Source: Methanolobus sp.
Lineage (GTDB): Archaea > Halobacteriota > Methanosarcinia > Methanosarcinales > Methanosarcinaceae
Direction of reading: 5' to 3'
Length of the DNA: 41,841 nucleotides
NCBI RefSeq assembly: GCF_030682845.1
Contig: NZ_JAUXNK010000054.1
Coordinates: 1-41,841, forward strand
How positions within the stretch are numbered: the stretch's first letter is position 1; the number at the start of each line of letters is the position of its first letter. The position numbers and the translations under genes were made by a program. Under the pieces are notes generated by a model, which had not been told where the DNA came from, searched no databases, and worked only from the letters and a program-made list of their open reading frames with translations. Positions 1 to 8,949 of this stretch are shown here, piece after piece.

Positions 1-180
1 TACTGCCACAATAGTTCCGACAGGAAAGCATATATTCTCGTTAGGAATAATCTCGTATGTTCTTAGTTTTTGTTGCATTTTTGGTCGAATACATCAAGGC
101 TAAGAACACTATTATTACTTTTGACTGTCAAAGTTTGGTTACTAAACTAATGCCTTCGCAGGGACGATACTAACCCCCGT
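1..180. other. Gene-free left edge with inverted repeats
   Basis: I see no convincing coding sequence here. Two structures stand out. A 9-bp perfect inverted repeat (positions 58-66 and 100-108) is separated by 33 nt. A nested hairpin begins at 164 and runs into the end of the glutamine amidotransferase gene; it is listed separately. The segment may be the decayed edge of a small insertion element, but no transposase fragment is readable. Confidence 0.4.
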
Positions 181-205
181 CTAAAGACGGGGGAATGCGT
201 ATCGT
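164..205. repeat. Nested hairpin, possible IS200/IS605-type end
   Basis: An inner 9-bp stem (174-182 paired with 185-193, C5GTCT against AGACG5) closes on a 2-nt loop. It is enclosed by a 7-bp outer stem (164-170 with 199-205). The TAG stop of the neighbouring gene lies in the inner loop region. No T-tract follows on either strand, so it does not look like a simple terminator. Short GC-rich hairpins with a CTAAAG core are common at the ends of IS200/IS605-type elements; assigning this one to that class is inference. Confidence 0.45.
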
Positions 206-897
206 AATTCTTCAAACCTGTCAAGGATAGAGAACATTATCCCGGCAGAGTTTTCTACCATTTCCGGCCTGTTACGGATACCTGCTTCTCCCTGTACATA
301 CGGGCCTCCATCCTTCAGGTCAGCACCGCATTTTGTTATCAGATTTGATATACATTGTTCATCCACCTCAGGGTGGAACTGTACAGCAAGCACATTATCC
401 CTGTAGACAAAACCCTGTTCCCTACAGGCTTCTGATGAGAAGAGCCTCCTTGCAACGGCCGGAAGGGTGTAAGTGTCGCCATGCCACTGGAAAACGGTAA
501 AACTCCGGGGCAGGCACTTCTGAAAGGGCTCGTTCCCTGGAAGAGATGTCAGTTCTACATCGTGCCATCCTATCTCCCTGAAATTATTCCTGTGAACAGT
601 CCCACCCAGAACATCAGAGATCATCTGGGCACCAAAACAGATACCAAGAACAGCTTTACCGGCCTCGATAACACTTTTGACAAAGTCTTTTTCCTTTTTA
701 AGCCAGAGGTATTCACTTTCCTGATATACGCTCATAAGGCCACCCATAATGACCAGCAGGTCAAAAGAATCGATGTCCGGGAATTCTGCTTCTATTTACG
801 GAAGACTCTTTGAAAGCACATGTCCCTTGCTTTGCACCCATCCAGGGATATTGCCCAGTGTCTCAAATTCAAGGTGCTGCAAACAGTGAATCCTCAT
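181..897 (-). pseudogene. Class I glutamine amidotransferase, interrupted by an in-frame TAA
   Basis: The reading frame starts at an ATG at 897 (MRIHCLQHLEF, the usual start of GMP-synthase-like amidotransferases) and would give 238 residues, a normal length for the family. Codon 34 (796-798) is TAA. Downstream the frame is intact from MGGLMSVYQE onward, with the nucleophile in GICFGAQ (Cys87 in full numbering) and the His-Glu pair in FHPE (175-177). Such proteins take ammonia from glutamine for an acceptor that is unknown here. A restart at Met51 (747) would lack the first beta strand. UAA is not recoded as pyrrolysine, so this is a nonsense mutation or a sequence error. The gene ends in TAG inside a hairpin, so the last residues may have been altered by an insertion. 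Confidence 0.8.
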
Positions 898-953
898 GGC
901 GGTTCCCATGCCATATCCTAAGGTATACAACAGATTAAATCTTTTTCGCGAGG

Positions 954-1172
954 CTATTGACAGAAATATTCGCCTTCGAATCCGAACTTTCTGTGAATCT
1001 CACACCCGGTACATAAACATCCTGCTTTTTGCTGCACGTTGGAACTCCTGCCTTTGGCACAGAACATGAATGTGCCATTTCCAGGATAGGAAGGGCACCG
1101 GGGACAATTACAGCCTTTTGAGTGGTGATAGGATGTGCATACACCAAAGTATTTTGCGCGAATTTCAGACAT
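954..1172 (-). CDS. DUF2769-like cysteine-rich small protein
   Basis: A 72-residue protein with nine cysteines in a pattern of closely spaced pairs: CNCPRCPSY, then FCAKG, then GCLCTGC, ending EGEYFC. This layout (CxCPxCPSY...FC..G...GCxCxxC...YxC) is how I recognise the methanogen family DUF2769, whose function is unknown; metal or Fe-S binding is a guess from the cysteines. The ATG at 1172 is chosen over a GTG at 1184 because GGAAGTGA lies 8 nt upstream of it. The stop is TAG. It sits 57 nt upstream of the broken amidotransferase on the same strand. Confidence 0.7.
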   Translation of the reverse strand: MSEIRAKYFGVCTSYHHSKGCNCPRCPSYPGNGTFMFCAKGRSSNVQQKAGCLCTGCEIHRKFGFEGEYFCQ

Positions 1173-1253
1173 ATGAGATCTCACTTCCAGATTGGCGTGC
1201 TGGCCTAAAACATTTACGCATGGACCATATCACTGGAAAGACGGCATATTCGG

Positions 1254-2027
1254 TCAGGCTACAAGCAGCCCTTTTTGCCAGTCATCGATTACCTTCCGGG
1301 CCACACGCATCTCATCTATCTCGCCCTTTTTCTTCAGGAAATTGCTCTTTTGACCTATGAGTTCGACAATTCCATAGGTGTCCTGTCCTTCGATAGTTAT
1401 GTTATATAAGGATTCAAGGGCAGCTTTGTTTTCAGCGCATAGTATCTCGATCATCCTGAGGGCCACACCAAGGGTGTCCTTCAGGTGTGTTGCATCCTTT
1501 ATCCCCAGAAGGCCCTGCATGCATTCATCATGTTCATCAAATGGTATCACTCCGGGGGTGTCAATGAATTTGATGTTTGAGCCTGCGTTCACAAGCTGGA
1601 CTCCTTTTGTATAGCCGGATATGGACGATGTGCCGGCCCTGTGTCTCCCGGTCACACCGTTTATGACAGATGATTTGCCGACATTGGGGTAGCCAAGACA
1701 GCCTACCAGGATATCCCCGTCCTTGAGATTGTTTATTCCGGCAATCTCCATTATCTTATGCCTGAGGATAGTCGTGCCGGACCTGTCCTTGCCCGATACG
1801 AAGACTGTTGGCGCAATGGATGAAAGTGCGGATTTGGAATCGTCAAGACTTTTCTTTGAAACAAGGTCGCATTTGTTAAGGACTATTATGAAAGGCTTGC
1901 CCGTGCGGATTATATCGTTCTCCACATGACTGTTCCTTGTCTCCTGCGGAAAACGCGCATCCACTATCTCAAGAAGGATGTCTGCTTTCTTAATTACATC
2001 GTTTACGAGCATTTTGTAACTTGCCAT
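1254..2027 (-). CDS. Circularly permuted GTPase (YlqF/MMR1-HSR1 family)
   Basis: A 257-residue protein whose GTPase motifs come in permuted order: G4 NKCD at residues 51-54, then the G1 P-loop GYPNVGKSS at 112-120, then G3 DTPG at 156-159. This order is diagnostic of the YlqF/YawG family, whose members mostly act in ribosome assembly. A role in large-subunit maturation is the likely but unproven function. The C-terminal 90 residues are helical and charged. A TATA-like element at 2048-2057 is centred about 25 bp before the ATG and there is no Shine-Dalgarno site, so the message is probably leaderless. It is divergent from the nitroreductase gene. Confidence 0.88.
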   Translation of the reverse strand: MASYKMLVNDVIKKADILLEIVDARFPQETRNSHVENDIIRTGKPFIIVLNKCDLVSKKSLDDSKSALSSIAPTVFVSGKDRSGTTILRHKIMEIAGINNLKDGDILVGCLGYPNVGKSSVINGVTGRHRAGTSSISGYTKGVQLVNAGSNIKFIDTPGVIPFDEHDECMQGLLGIKDATHLKDTLGVALRMIEILCAENKAALESLYNITIEGQDTYGIVELIGQKSNFLKKKGEIDEMRVARKVIDDWQKGLLVA

Positions 2028-2047
2028 GCTATTGCTACAGCATTTGA

Positions 2048-2057
2048 GGATATAGAC
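2048..2057 (-). promoter_or_regulatory. TATA box of the permuted GTPase gene
   Basis: On the minus strand the sequence reads GTCTATATCC, centred about 25 bp upstream of the ATG at 2027. That spacing puts transcription start at or next to the start codon, so the message would be leaderless. Confidence 0.45.
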
Positions 2058-2090
2058 ATATTGTGCAAGCTGTCAGGACCAGGGATGCAA

Positions 2091-2100
2091 ATATTTATTA
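2091..2100 (+). promoter_or_regulatory. TATA box of the ferredoxin-nitroreductase gene
   Basis: The sequence ATATTTATTA lies about 25 bp before an expected start near 2120. That would give a leader of about 15 nt carrying the GTGGAG ribosome binding site. Confidence 0.45.
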
Positions 2101-2135
2101 GTCTCTCTTGCCAGTAATTAGTGGAGTTCTACACC

Positions 2136-2957
2136 ATGATGACAATTTCTATTGACCCGGACACCTGCTCGAAATGTGGCACGTGCATCGAGATCTGCGC
2201 CCTTGGCCTGATAATGAAAGGTAAAGGCAATATGCCGTTCATGCCTGATGAGGTCGGAGCCTTCTGTACAAAATGCGGTAATTGCGAAGCCTTCTGCCCC
2301 GAAGGAGCAATCCTGCCTGAATATGATACCCGGTACCCGACACTTTCTGAAGAGGCGACGCAGGATATCACTGCCGGAAGCCTTGGACTGTACATGCGCC
2401 AGCGCAGGTCTGTACGTAACTACCAGGATAAGATAGTAGACAGGAAAACCATAGAGGACATAATTGATATCGTGCGCTATTCGCCTTCCGGGATGAACAA
2501 CCAGCCGGTACACTGGCTCATTGTCCACGACCCGGCACAGGTACGTAAACTTGCGCACATTACCATTGACTGGATGCGCAGTATCATGGACAGCGGCATA
2601 GAGCACCCCCTGAAGCCAATCCTTCCATCACTCATTGCTGCATATGATAACGGAAAGGACCCCATCTGCCGTGGTGCCCCGCATGTTGCCATCGCATATG
2701 CGGCTGCTGCAAATCCCATGGCTTATACTGACAGCCTCATCGCCCTTTCATGGTTCGAGATTGCCGCTCCGGCATTCGGACTGGGTGCCTGCTGGGCGGG
2801 CTTCCTCAAGATAGCCGCATCCTACTGCCAAGAGCTGAAGGACGAGCTTGGCCTGCCGGAAGGACATGAAGTGCAGTATGCCATGATGTTCGGATATCCG
2901 AAGTACAAGGTATATGGCATCCCCGGACGCGAGCCCGCAAGGATCACCTGGAAATGA
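2136..2957 (+). CDS. Ferredoxin-nitroreductase fusion protein
   Basis: A 273-residue two-domain flavoprotein. The N-terminus carries two 4Fe-4S motifs: CSKCGTCIEIC (Cys11, 14, 17, 21) and CTKCGNCEAFCP (Cys44, 47, 50, 54). A nitroreductase fold follows from about residue 85, beginning RQRRSVRNY and including the FMN-contacting segment SPSGMNNQPVHW. It probably passes electrons from ferredoxin clusters to FMN and on to an unknown acceptor in the cytoplasm. Such fusions are frequent in methanogens and other anaerobes. The start at ATG 2136 is preferred over GTG 2121 because GGAG lies 9 nt before it. It is divergent from the GTPase. Confidence 0.85.
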   Translation: MMTISIDPDTCSKCGTCIEICALGLIMKGKGNMPFMPDEVGAFCTKCGNCEAFCPEGAILPEYDTRYPTLSEEATQDITAGSLGLYMRQRRSVRNYQDKIVDRKTIEDIIDIVRYSPSGMNNQPVHWLIVHDPAQVRKLAHITIDWMRSIMDSGIEHPLKPILPSLIAAYDNGKDPICRGAPHVAIAYAAAANPMAYTDSLIALSWFEIAAPAFGLGACWAGFLKIAASYCQELKDELGLPEGHEVQYAMMFGYPKYKVYGIPGREPARITWK

Positions 2958-3137
2958 GAAGATGAGGGAAGTACCTTTCTATGAACTCCAGGTCCTCCGT
3001 GGTCATTAAGTGCCGGTCAAGGTGAATAGAAGCGGCACGTCCCCTCTTGATGACAGTGATGTTTCCTGAACCTGCGCCCGGGAGTCCTGCTTAGCCAGAC
3101 GGACGTATCCTGAGAGAGCCGGGATATTGGCCAGGCC

Positions 3138-3458
3138 TCACTTTTCGAAGGCGATGCTTATGTTGCCTGCCTGTTTTACCAGGGACCGGGACATCATTCC
3201 GGATTCGATGTGGCATACGTGCAGGATGGCACACGGGACGATGCAGGTCACGTCACAGCCTGCCTCCTCCGCCATCCGGACCACGCAGTTGTCCCTGAAC
3301 CCAAATATCTCCATAACAGGCACTTCCATGTGCTGCATCGACTGAATCTTGTCACATGGGCTTTCAATGGATATTTCGATCGTTTCGCCTTTGTTCTCTC
3401 CTTTGATCCTATGGGTCAGATTACATATATTCGAATTTACAGTGACTTCCGTTGTCAT
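3138..3458 (-). CDS. DUF6951-like small protein
   Basis: A 106-residue protein resembling the methanogen DUF6951 family: it begins MTTEVTVNSNICN, has an alternating beta-strand start, then a central cysteine (ESPCDKIQ) and the conserved VPCAILHVCHIESG segment near the C-terminus. It contains six cysteines and has no known function. The ATG at 3458 is chosen because AAAGGAGGGA lies just upstream; longer in-frame starts lack a site. A TATA-like element at 3521-3528 fits a leader of roughly 40 nt. It lies between the nitroreductase and flavoprotein genes, which suggests a redox or cofactor context only by association. Confidence 0.7.
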   Translation of the reverse strand: MTTEVTVNSNICNLTHRIKGENKGETIEISIESPCDKIQSMQHMEVPVMEIFGFRDNCVVRMAEEAGCDVTCIVPCAILHVCHIESGMMSRSLVKQAGNISIAFEK

Positions 3459-3520
3459 GTTCCCTCCTTTCCTGGAGATATCCATGCGAAGAATACCTAA
3501 AAGGACTCTCATTTACCCGC

Positions 3521-3528
3521 TTATATAG
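3521..3528 (-). promoter_or_regulatory. TATA box of the DUF6951 gene
   Basis: On the minus strand the element reads CTATATAA. Transcription would start near 3500, giving a short leader that includes the AAAGGAGGGA site before the ATG at 3458. Confidence 0.4.
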
Positions 3529-3546
3529 GTTGCGTTCCTCCAGATA

Positions 3547-4128
3547 CTACTCCCCTGAGTGGATCTTCTTCAGCAGCCATGCCATATTGGAGGCCAGGTC
3601 CCTCATGGTCTGCATGCCCTCCGCATCATCGATGACATCCCCTGGATTGAGCCCCACGCCCAGGTTCCAGTAAGAAGAGCCCACGGTGAACATATTCGAT
3701 ATCCCGAAGAGATGGTTGATGGAATCATAAGCATGCACCGCCCCAGCCCTGCGCACAGCCACCACCGCTGCGCCCACTTTTCTGGCAAGGAAGCCCCCGT
3801 TCGCCATAGACACAAATCCCGTGCGGTCGATGAGCGCCTTCACCTCGGTTGACACATCAGCAAAATAAGTCGGCGACCCGATAACAATCCCGTCCGCCTC
3901 CCTCATCTTTGAGATGCACCCGTTGATCGGATCATCATCGAACACGCATTGCCCGTTCTTCATCTCAAAGCACTTCATACAGGCAGTGCATCCATGAACC
4001 TTCTGCCCGCCTATGTGTATGAGCTCAGTCTCCACGCCCTCGCCCTCAAGCCCCGAAAGAAGCTCTTTCAGGAGGGCGGCTGTGTTGCCCTCTTTCCGGG
4101 GGCTGCCGTTTATTGCGATTACTTTCAT
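3547..4128 (-). CDS. Iron-sulfur flavoprotein-like NADPH-dependent FMN reductase
   Basis: A 193-residue flavodoxin-fold protein. It starts MKVIAINGSPRKEGNT, the phosphate-binding loop of the FMN reductase family, and has GSPTYFADVS as the flavin-contacting loop. Cysteines 47, 50, 53 and 61 form a CX2CX2CX7C motif very close to the cluster-binding motif of methanogen iron-sulfur flavoproteins (Isf). I infer a cytoplasmic FMN/4Fe-4S electron carrier or detoxifying reductase. GAGGA lies 8 nt before the ATG. The stop is TAG. It is the last gene before the restriction locus, 41 nt downstream of the hsdR stop on the same strand. Confidence 0.82.
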   Translation of the reverse strand: MKVIAINGSPRKEGNTAALLKELLSGLEGEGVETELIHIGGQKVHGCTACMKCFEMKNGQCVFDDDPINGCISKMREADGIVIGSPTYFADVSTEVKALIDRTGFVSMANGGFLARKVGAAVVAVRRAGAVHAYDSINHLFGISNMFTVGSSYWNLGVGLNPGDVIDDAEGMQTMRDLASNMAWLLKKIHSGE

Positions 4129-4169
4129 GATATTGGTCCTCTATATACTAATTACTAATTCCAAGTGCC

Positions 4170-7100
4170 TTATACTGTCCATGAATTTGAAAGTGCCTCA
4201 GCTTGTTTCAGTACTAACTCAATAGCATCCGGAGCCATGTCCGGAGGATATTTATACTTCTGCAATGTGAGGCGAACAAGAATGCGTAATTTAGCTCTAA
4301 CACTATCACGAACCTGCCAGTCTACGGTTGTGGAGTTGCGTAGCTTTTCGGTTATTTCCCTTGCTATCTTTTTGAGAGTTTCATCACCCAACTCTCGTAC
4401 AGCACTTTCGTTATTTGCCAGGGCATCATAAAAAGCGATCTCATCAGGGTTAAGGCCGAGATCTTTTTCGTGTTCCAGGTCTTTGCGATAATCCTTTGCC
4501 ATCTGGATAAGTTCTTCGATGACCTGAGCGGTTTCAATAGCACGATTGTTGTATTTACGCAAAGTTTCCTGCAAACGGTCACTGTATTTCTTTTCCTGAA
4601 CAACATTATTTGAAGATTTTGATCGGATCTGGTCTTTTAGTAGTTTCTCTAATAATTCAACTGCTAAGTTACGATATTCCATGTGCCGGACATCTTCCAG
4701 GAATTCGTCGGACAATAAACTGATATCTGGTTTTTCTAAACCGGCCAGTTCGAATATATCGACGACACCTTCAGCGATTATGGAATTATCAAGTATCTGT
4801 TTGAGGAGGGAATCCTTTTCTTCCTGCGTCCGTTTTTTATCAACAGATGTGAATTTACCAATAGCTGTTTTGATGGCTGAAAAAAATGCAATTTCGGTGT
4901 GTAACGGTTCAACTTCATCTAAAGTGCTGCATAAAGAGTATGCTTTGGTGATTGCAAGCACTGTGTCCATATAACGCTTTTTACCGTCATCAAGACCTAA
5001 TATATGGTTGGCTGCAGGCACAAGTAGTTTGTAGGCCCGGGTTTCAAATCCGCTGTAATCGAAGCCATGGAAAAGACCACGTACGATATCCATTTTTTCC
5101 AGTAATATGGAGTAGGCTTCTTCGGCATTTTTTGTGGGTTCACCTCTGCCTTTGGCTTCGGTGTAGTTATTAAGTGCTTGCTTTAGCTCATTTGCAATTC
5201 CGATATAATCTACTACCAGCCCGCCGGGCTTGTTACCAAATACCCTGTTAACTCTTGCAGTGGCCTGTATCAGGTTGTGATCTCTCATGGGTTTGTCTAT
5301 GTACATGGTATTGCAGCAGGGTACGTCAAACCCGGTGAGCCACATGTCACGCACTATGACCAATTTTAGAGGATCATCACTGTCTTTGAAACGGTTTTCG
5401 ATATCCTTTTTGGTCTTCTTATTGTAGATGTGCGGCTGAAGTTCTTTTTTATCGGATGCTGAGCCGGTCATCACGATCTTTATTGTGCCTTTTTTCGGGT
5501 CAGGGTCATGCCATTGCGGGCGTAGTGCTATTATTTCATCATAAAGATCAACACATATCCTGCGACTCATGCCGACAATCATTGCTTTGCCTTCCAGAGA
5601 CTCATTGCGCTTTTCAAAATGCCGGACAAGATCAATGGCTATCTGCTGAATACGTGGTTTTGATCCTACTAGTTTTTCCAGACGGCTCCAGTTGCTTTTT
5701 GTCTTTTCACGACTGGATATCTCTTCTTCGTCCTCGACTATCTCTTCGACCTTTGCAGATAGCTCTGCGATGATTTCATTATTTATGTCAAGCTTTGCCA
5801 GACGGGATTCGTAGTAAATGGGCACAGTTGCCCCATCATCTACCGCATCCTGTATGTCATAGATGGATATCTCTTTGCCAAATACGTCATAGGTGTCTTT
5901 GTCATCGGTTGATATGGGCGTGCCTGTAAATCCGATGAATGTGGCGTTTGGCAGAGCATCACGCAGATATCTGGAATATCCGAATACTGTTTTGCTGCCT
6001 ATCACTTTGCCATTCTCATCTTTTATATCAACCAGGCGGGCTTTGCTTCCATACTGGCTGCGGTGGGCTTCATCCGAGATGACCACGATGTTGTGGCGGG
6101 AGTTCAGGACCGGATGTGTGGTTTCATTCCCGATCGGTGAGAATTTCTGTATAGTGGTAAAGATTATGCCCCCGGATTCTCTTTCAGAGAGCATGAGACG
6201 TAAGTCTTCCCGGCTTTGGGCTTGCACGGGTGCTTGTTTGAAGAGTTCCTGCAGATTGGAAAAGGTGTTGAAGAGTTGTCCATCAAGATCGGTGCGGTCT
6301 GTTACTACCAGTATGGTAGGATTGTTCATTTCCGGCTGCTGCAATAGTTTTCCGGCATAACAGCACATTAAGATGCTCTTGCCGGACCCCTGGGTATGCC
6401 AGATGACTCCGGCCTTTTTGTTGCCGGGCACTACTTCTCTGCCATAGCTTGCACGACTCTCATGACTTATGTGCTCATCCGGCATCTGTGAAGCTATCAG
6501 TGTAACCCTTACTGCTTCACGGACTGCATGGAACTGGTGGTACCCGGCTATTTTTTTGATTAAGCTTGCGCCATCGTGCTCAAAGAGTATGAAATATCGA
6601 AGATAATCAAGCAGCAATTCCCGGTCAAAGAATCCCCGCACAACTGTCTCCAGCTGCCATTCCAGTAACGGTTTATCATCTTCATCTTTGATAGTACGCC
6701 ACGGTCCGAATCTTTCCTTGTTGGCTGTCAGTGACCCGATGCGTGCATTGAACCCGTCACTTATTATGAGTGCTTCATTGAACACAAACAGGTCACTTAT
6801 CTCGTCCTTGTAGGTCTGCAACTGGTCGTATGCATCCCAGATATCTACGTTCTCATCACCCGGAGTCTTAAGCTCCAGTATAGCAACAGGCAACCCATTG
6901 ATAAAACAAACAATATCCGGCCTTCTGGGCTGTTTCATCCCCTGGATCGTAAACTGATTGACCACCAGGAACCGATTATTCTCCAGTCTCTCAAAATCGA
7001 TCAAAAATGCCCTGTCATGAACGATCTTATCATCTTTACGATACTCAACCGGCACCCCTTCCAGCAAGAACCGATGGAATACCCGGTTATTGATCGTCAG

Positions 7101-7337
7101 GTCCAGCCCCTCTGGTTTTAAAACACTTGCTAAAGCCTGCTCAACAGCACTCTCCGGTAATCCCCCGTTGATACGCACCAGTGCTTCGCGCAAATACCTC
7201 TTTAACACAACCTCATGGTAATCACCACGCTCAGGACGATAAGAATCACAAGCAATATCAGGACCATGAATTACATCCCAGTCCTTCTCCCTGAACCAGT
7301 CAAGACATAGCTGTTCCAGTTGATCTTCGTTCATCAT
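4170..7337 (-). CDS. hsdR: Type I restriction enzyme, R (endonuclease/translocase) subunit
   Basis: About 1055 residues, normal for HsdR. The N-terminal PD-(D/E)XK nuclease is visible as RPDIVCF followed by AILELKTP (about residues 141-160). The SF2 helicase motor follows: Walker A HTQGSGKS (about 316-323), Walker B DEAH (about 424-427), then TGFDVPCCN and the arginine-finger motif [10 protein letters not shown]. The C-terminal 250 residues are helical and would dock onto the methylase. It cleaves unmodified DNA after ATP-driven translocation. The start is placed at ATG 7337, 6 nt after AAAGGG, rather than at the ATG touching that site. It is the last gene of the operon, 78 nt beyond hsdS. 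Confidence 0.96.
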   Translation of the reverse strand: MMNEDQLEQLCLDWFREKDWDVIHGPDIACDSYRPERGDYHEVVLKRYLREALVRINGGLPESAVEQALASVLKPEGLDLTINNRVFHRFLLEGVPVEYRKDDKIVHDRAFLIDFERLENNRFLVVNQFTIQGMKQPRRPDIVCFINGLPVAILELKTPGDENVDIWDAYDQLQTYKDEISDLFVFNEALIISDGFNARIGSLTANKERFGPWRTIKDEDDKPLLEWQLETVVRGFFDRELLLDYLRYFILFEHDGASLIKKIAGYHQFHAVREAVRVTLIASQMPDEHISHESRASYGREVVPGNKKAGVIWHTQGSGKSILMCCYAGKLLQQPEMNNPTILVVTDRTDLDGQLFNTFSNLQELFKQAPVQAQSREDLRLMLSERESGGIIFTTIQKFSPIGNETTHPVLNSRHNIVVISDEAHRSQYGSKARLVDIKDENGKVIGSKTVFGYSRYLRDALPNATFIGFTGTPISTDDKDTYDVFGKEISIYDIQDAVDDGATVPIYYESRLAKLDINNEIIAELSAKVEEIVEDEEEISSREKTKSNWSRLEKLVGSKPRIQQIAIDLVRHFEKRNESLEGKAMIVGMSRRICVDLYDEIIALRPQWHDPDPKKGTIKIVMTGSASDKKELQPHIYNKKTKKDIENRFKDSDDPLKLVIVRDMWLTGFDVPCCNTMYIDKPMRDHNLIQATARVNRVFGNKPGGLVVDYIGIANELKQALNNYTEAKGRGEPTKNAEEAYSILLEKMDIVRGLFHGFDYSGFETRAYKLLVPAANHILGLDDGKKRYMDTVLAITKAYSLCSTLDEVEPLHTEIAFFSAIKTAIGKFTSVDKKRTQEEKDSLLKQILDNSIIAEGVVDIFELAGLEKPDISLLSDEFLEDVRHMEYRNLAVELLEKLLKDQIRSKSSNNVVQEKKYSDRLQETLRKYNNRAIETAQVIEELIQMAKDYRKDLEHEKDLGLNPDEIAFYDALANNESAVRELGDETLKKIAREITEKLRNSTTVDWQVRDSVRAKLRILVRLTLQKYKYPPDMAPDAIELVLKQAEALSNSWTV

Positions 7338-7415
7338 GAGCATCCCTTTGTCAGTTGTAAGTGTTTACTCCCAGCACTTATTTAATCTTTTTTAAATTGA
7401 AATGATGAATTACAC

Positions 7416-8837
7416 TCAAGTTTCGCTAAGTTCAATTCCCTCAACTGACAATTCACCGGACAGAAGTTTCGGGAGGAGGGTGTCACGAAGGTTGGAGAGT
7501 TGAATATTCTCCTCATCTTTCAAATACCGTTCTTGCATAAAAGGTGCGAGAATTGATTTAGAAAATGTATGAATTAGTGCATTATCTTTTGGTCCGAAAA
7601 ATTCAACTTTAGATATAATATTAAAGGTTATTTGTGGAAAAGTGCCTGATCGAGATTCGGCCATCATTTGTAAAAAATCAATAGTATTCTGCTGTGTAAG
7701 AATAAAATAAAGGAATTTAGAATCAATATCGGCAATTGGCCTTAATACCATTAATTTTGTAGATACAACATGTTCTTTTCCATCAAAAAAAACATAAGCA
7801 AATCTTTTGTTTTCAGGACGAATTTCACTATATAATATATCATCTTTTTGAATTGATTTTTTAGCTTGCCCGGGAAGTGTTTCAACGATTGAGTAATTGG
7901 AATGTAAAACTTTTCCATTTTGAATATCACCAGTATTGAGAAAAATCACTTCGGATACAGTTTTTAATGGATAAGTTTTCGAAATAGTATTTAAGTAATC
8001 ACCAATTTTCTTCACTTCCCACCCCTCCGGCACTTCCCCCAACTCCGCTTCCCACATAGCCGCCGGGAATAACTCAGCAATGCCTTCAAGCTGTACATAA
8101 TCATCCGGCTGTTCAGCCTGCATCTTATCCAGCTCATCATCGGATTTGCCGGAAATGGTACGCATGGCGGCTCGGTTTACGCTTTCGGGATTTTCGTCTG
8201 CTTCAATGGCTGCTATTTTAGCTTTGACTGGGTCGAAATCCACGAACCAGCTTTTGAATATGGCTTGTGCCATGGATTCCAGGGTTTGGTTGATCTGGGT
8301 GTTGAGGGTGATTTTGTCGTCTAGCAAAGCCAATTTGTCTGCGATAGATTTTTGGATATCTAAGCTTGGCTTAGGTACTTCTAATTGCTCAATCATACTT
8401 TTTGTTAAAGCATTTCTAGTTGCACCAGAACTAGCAATTATTAATAATAAATTTTGCATTTTTGATGATGCTAAAAAATACCTCACAAAACGAGCATCTA
8501 ACTCAATTGGATTAACTCTAATTAGAGCTACATGTTGATTAACTCTTGAAGGTAAGTATTCATCTTTTACTAAACAAACACGAGCAACTGAATCACCTGT
8601 GATATTTAGCAGTATATCGTTTTTTTCAACAATAACATTTTTTAAATTGTCTGCTGCTTCCTTATCTATATAAACAAGGCCGTCTGGTCTAAATCCTTCA
8701 TTATACACGTTTTGACTTCTGATAAGGCAAATTTCACCTTCACTGTGATATACACTGTTTCCACCTTTAGGTGTGGCACCACTCCCTATTTTAAGGCAAT
8801 AATTCTTGAGTTTAATTACTGGCCAATCGTTATTCAT
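7416..8837 (-). CDS. hsdS: Type I restriction enzyme, S (specificity) subunit
   Basis: A 473-residue protein with the classic two-half layout. Target recognition domain 1 covers about residues 1-150, starting WPVIKLKNY. The conserved spacer helix follows around 165-215 (LALLDDKITLN, IFKSWFVDFDPVKAK). Target recognition domain 2 begins near 275 (EGWEVKKIGDYL) and the second conserved helix ends the protein (RDTLLPKLLSGEL). It sets the DNA sequence recognised by both methylation and cleavage. The recognition domains are visibly richer in A+T than the spacer, as expected for exchangeable modules. The ATG overlaps the stop of a 39-codon ORF upstream, and GGTGGA lies inside that ORF. Confidence 0.95.
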   Translation of the reverse strand: MNNDWPVIKLKNYCLKIGSGATPKGGNSVYHSEGEICLIRSQNVYNEGFRPDGLVYIDKEAADNLKNVIVEKNDILLNITGDSVARVCLVKDEYLPSRVNQHVALIRVNPIELDARFVRYFLASSKMQNLLLIIASSGATRNALTKSMIEQLEVPKPSLDIQKSIADKLALLDDKITLNTQINQTLESMAQAIFKSWFVDFDPVKAKIAAIEADENPESVNRAAMRTISGKSDDELDKMQAEQPDDYVQLEGIAELFPAAMWEAELGEVPEGWEVKKIGDYLNTISKTYPLKTVSEVIFLNTGDIQNGKVLHSNYSIVETLPGQAKKSIQKDDILYSEIRPENKRFAYVFFDGKEHVVSTKLMVLRPIADIDSKFLYFILTQQNTIDFLQMMAESRSGTFPQITFNIISKVEFFGPKDNALIHTFSKSILAPFMQERYLKDEENIQLSNLRDTLLPKLLSGELSVEGIELSET

Positions 8838-8949
8838 TAATTAATTCCACCAAAAATTGCCTGTACTGGTGTTTGGGTTTTGTCAAAAACTGTGCGTTCA
8901 TTATCGACAGAACATCCAGTGTTTTTTCGTTCAAATCATCAGCAATCAT
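8830..8949 (-). CDS. 39-residue ORF coupled to hsdS
   Basis: An ATG at 8949 opens a 39-codon frame (MIADDLNEKTLDVL through FLVELINE) ending in TAA at 8830. The start overlaps the last 11 nt of the upstream membrane-protein gene, and its stop overlaps the hsdS start (ATGAATAA). GGGTG lies 6 nt before its ATG. It fills the gap between those two genes exactly, with overlaps at both ends, which is typical of translationally coupled genes. The peptide is helical in character, acidic at its start and basic in the middle (TKPKHQYRQ). I recognise no family. It could be a small regulator or assembly factor of the methylase or specificity subunit, or only a coupling leader for hsdS. Confidence 0.55.
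   Translation of the reverse strand: MIADDLNEKTLDVLSIMNAQFLTKPKHQYRQFLVELINE

Noticed and set aside
2944-3098. A 50-codon open minus-strand stretch (ending HLMTTEDLEFIERYFPHLLIS in part)
   Set aside because: It lacks a start except an internal ATG, overlaps the nitroreductase end, and resembles no family. It may be a decayed fragment, but I cannot support that.
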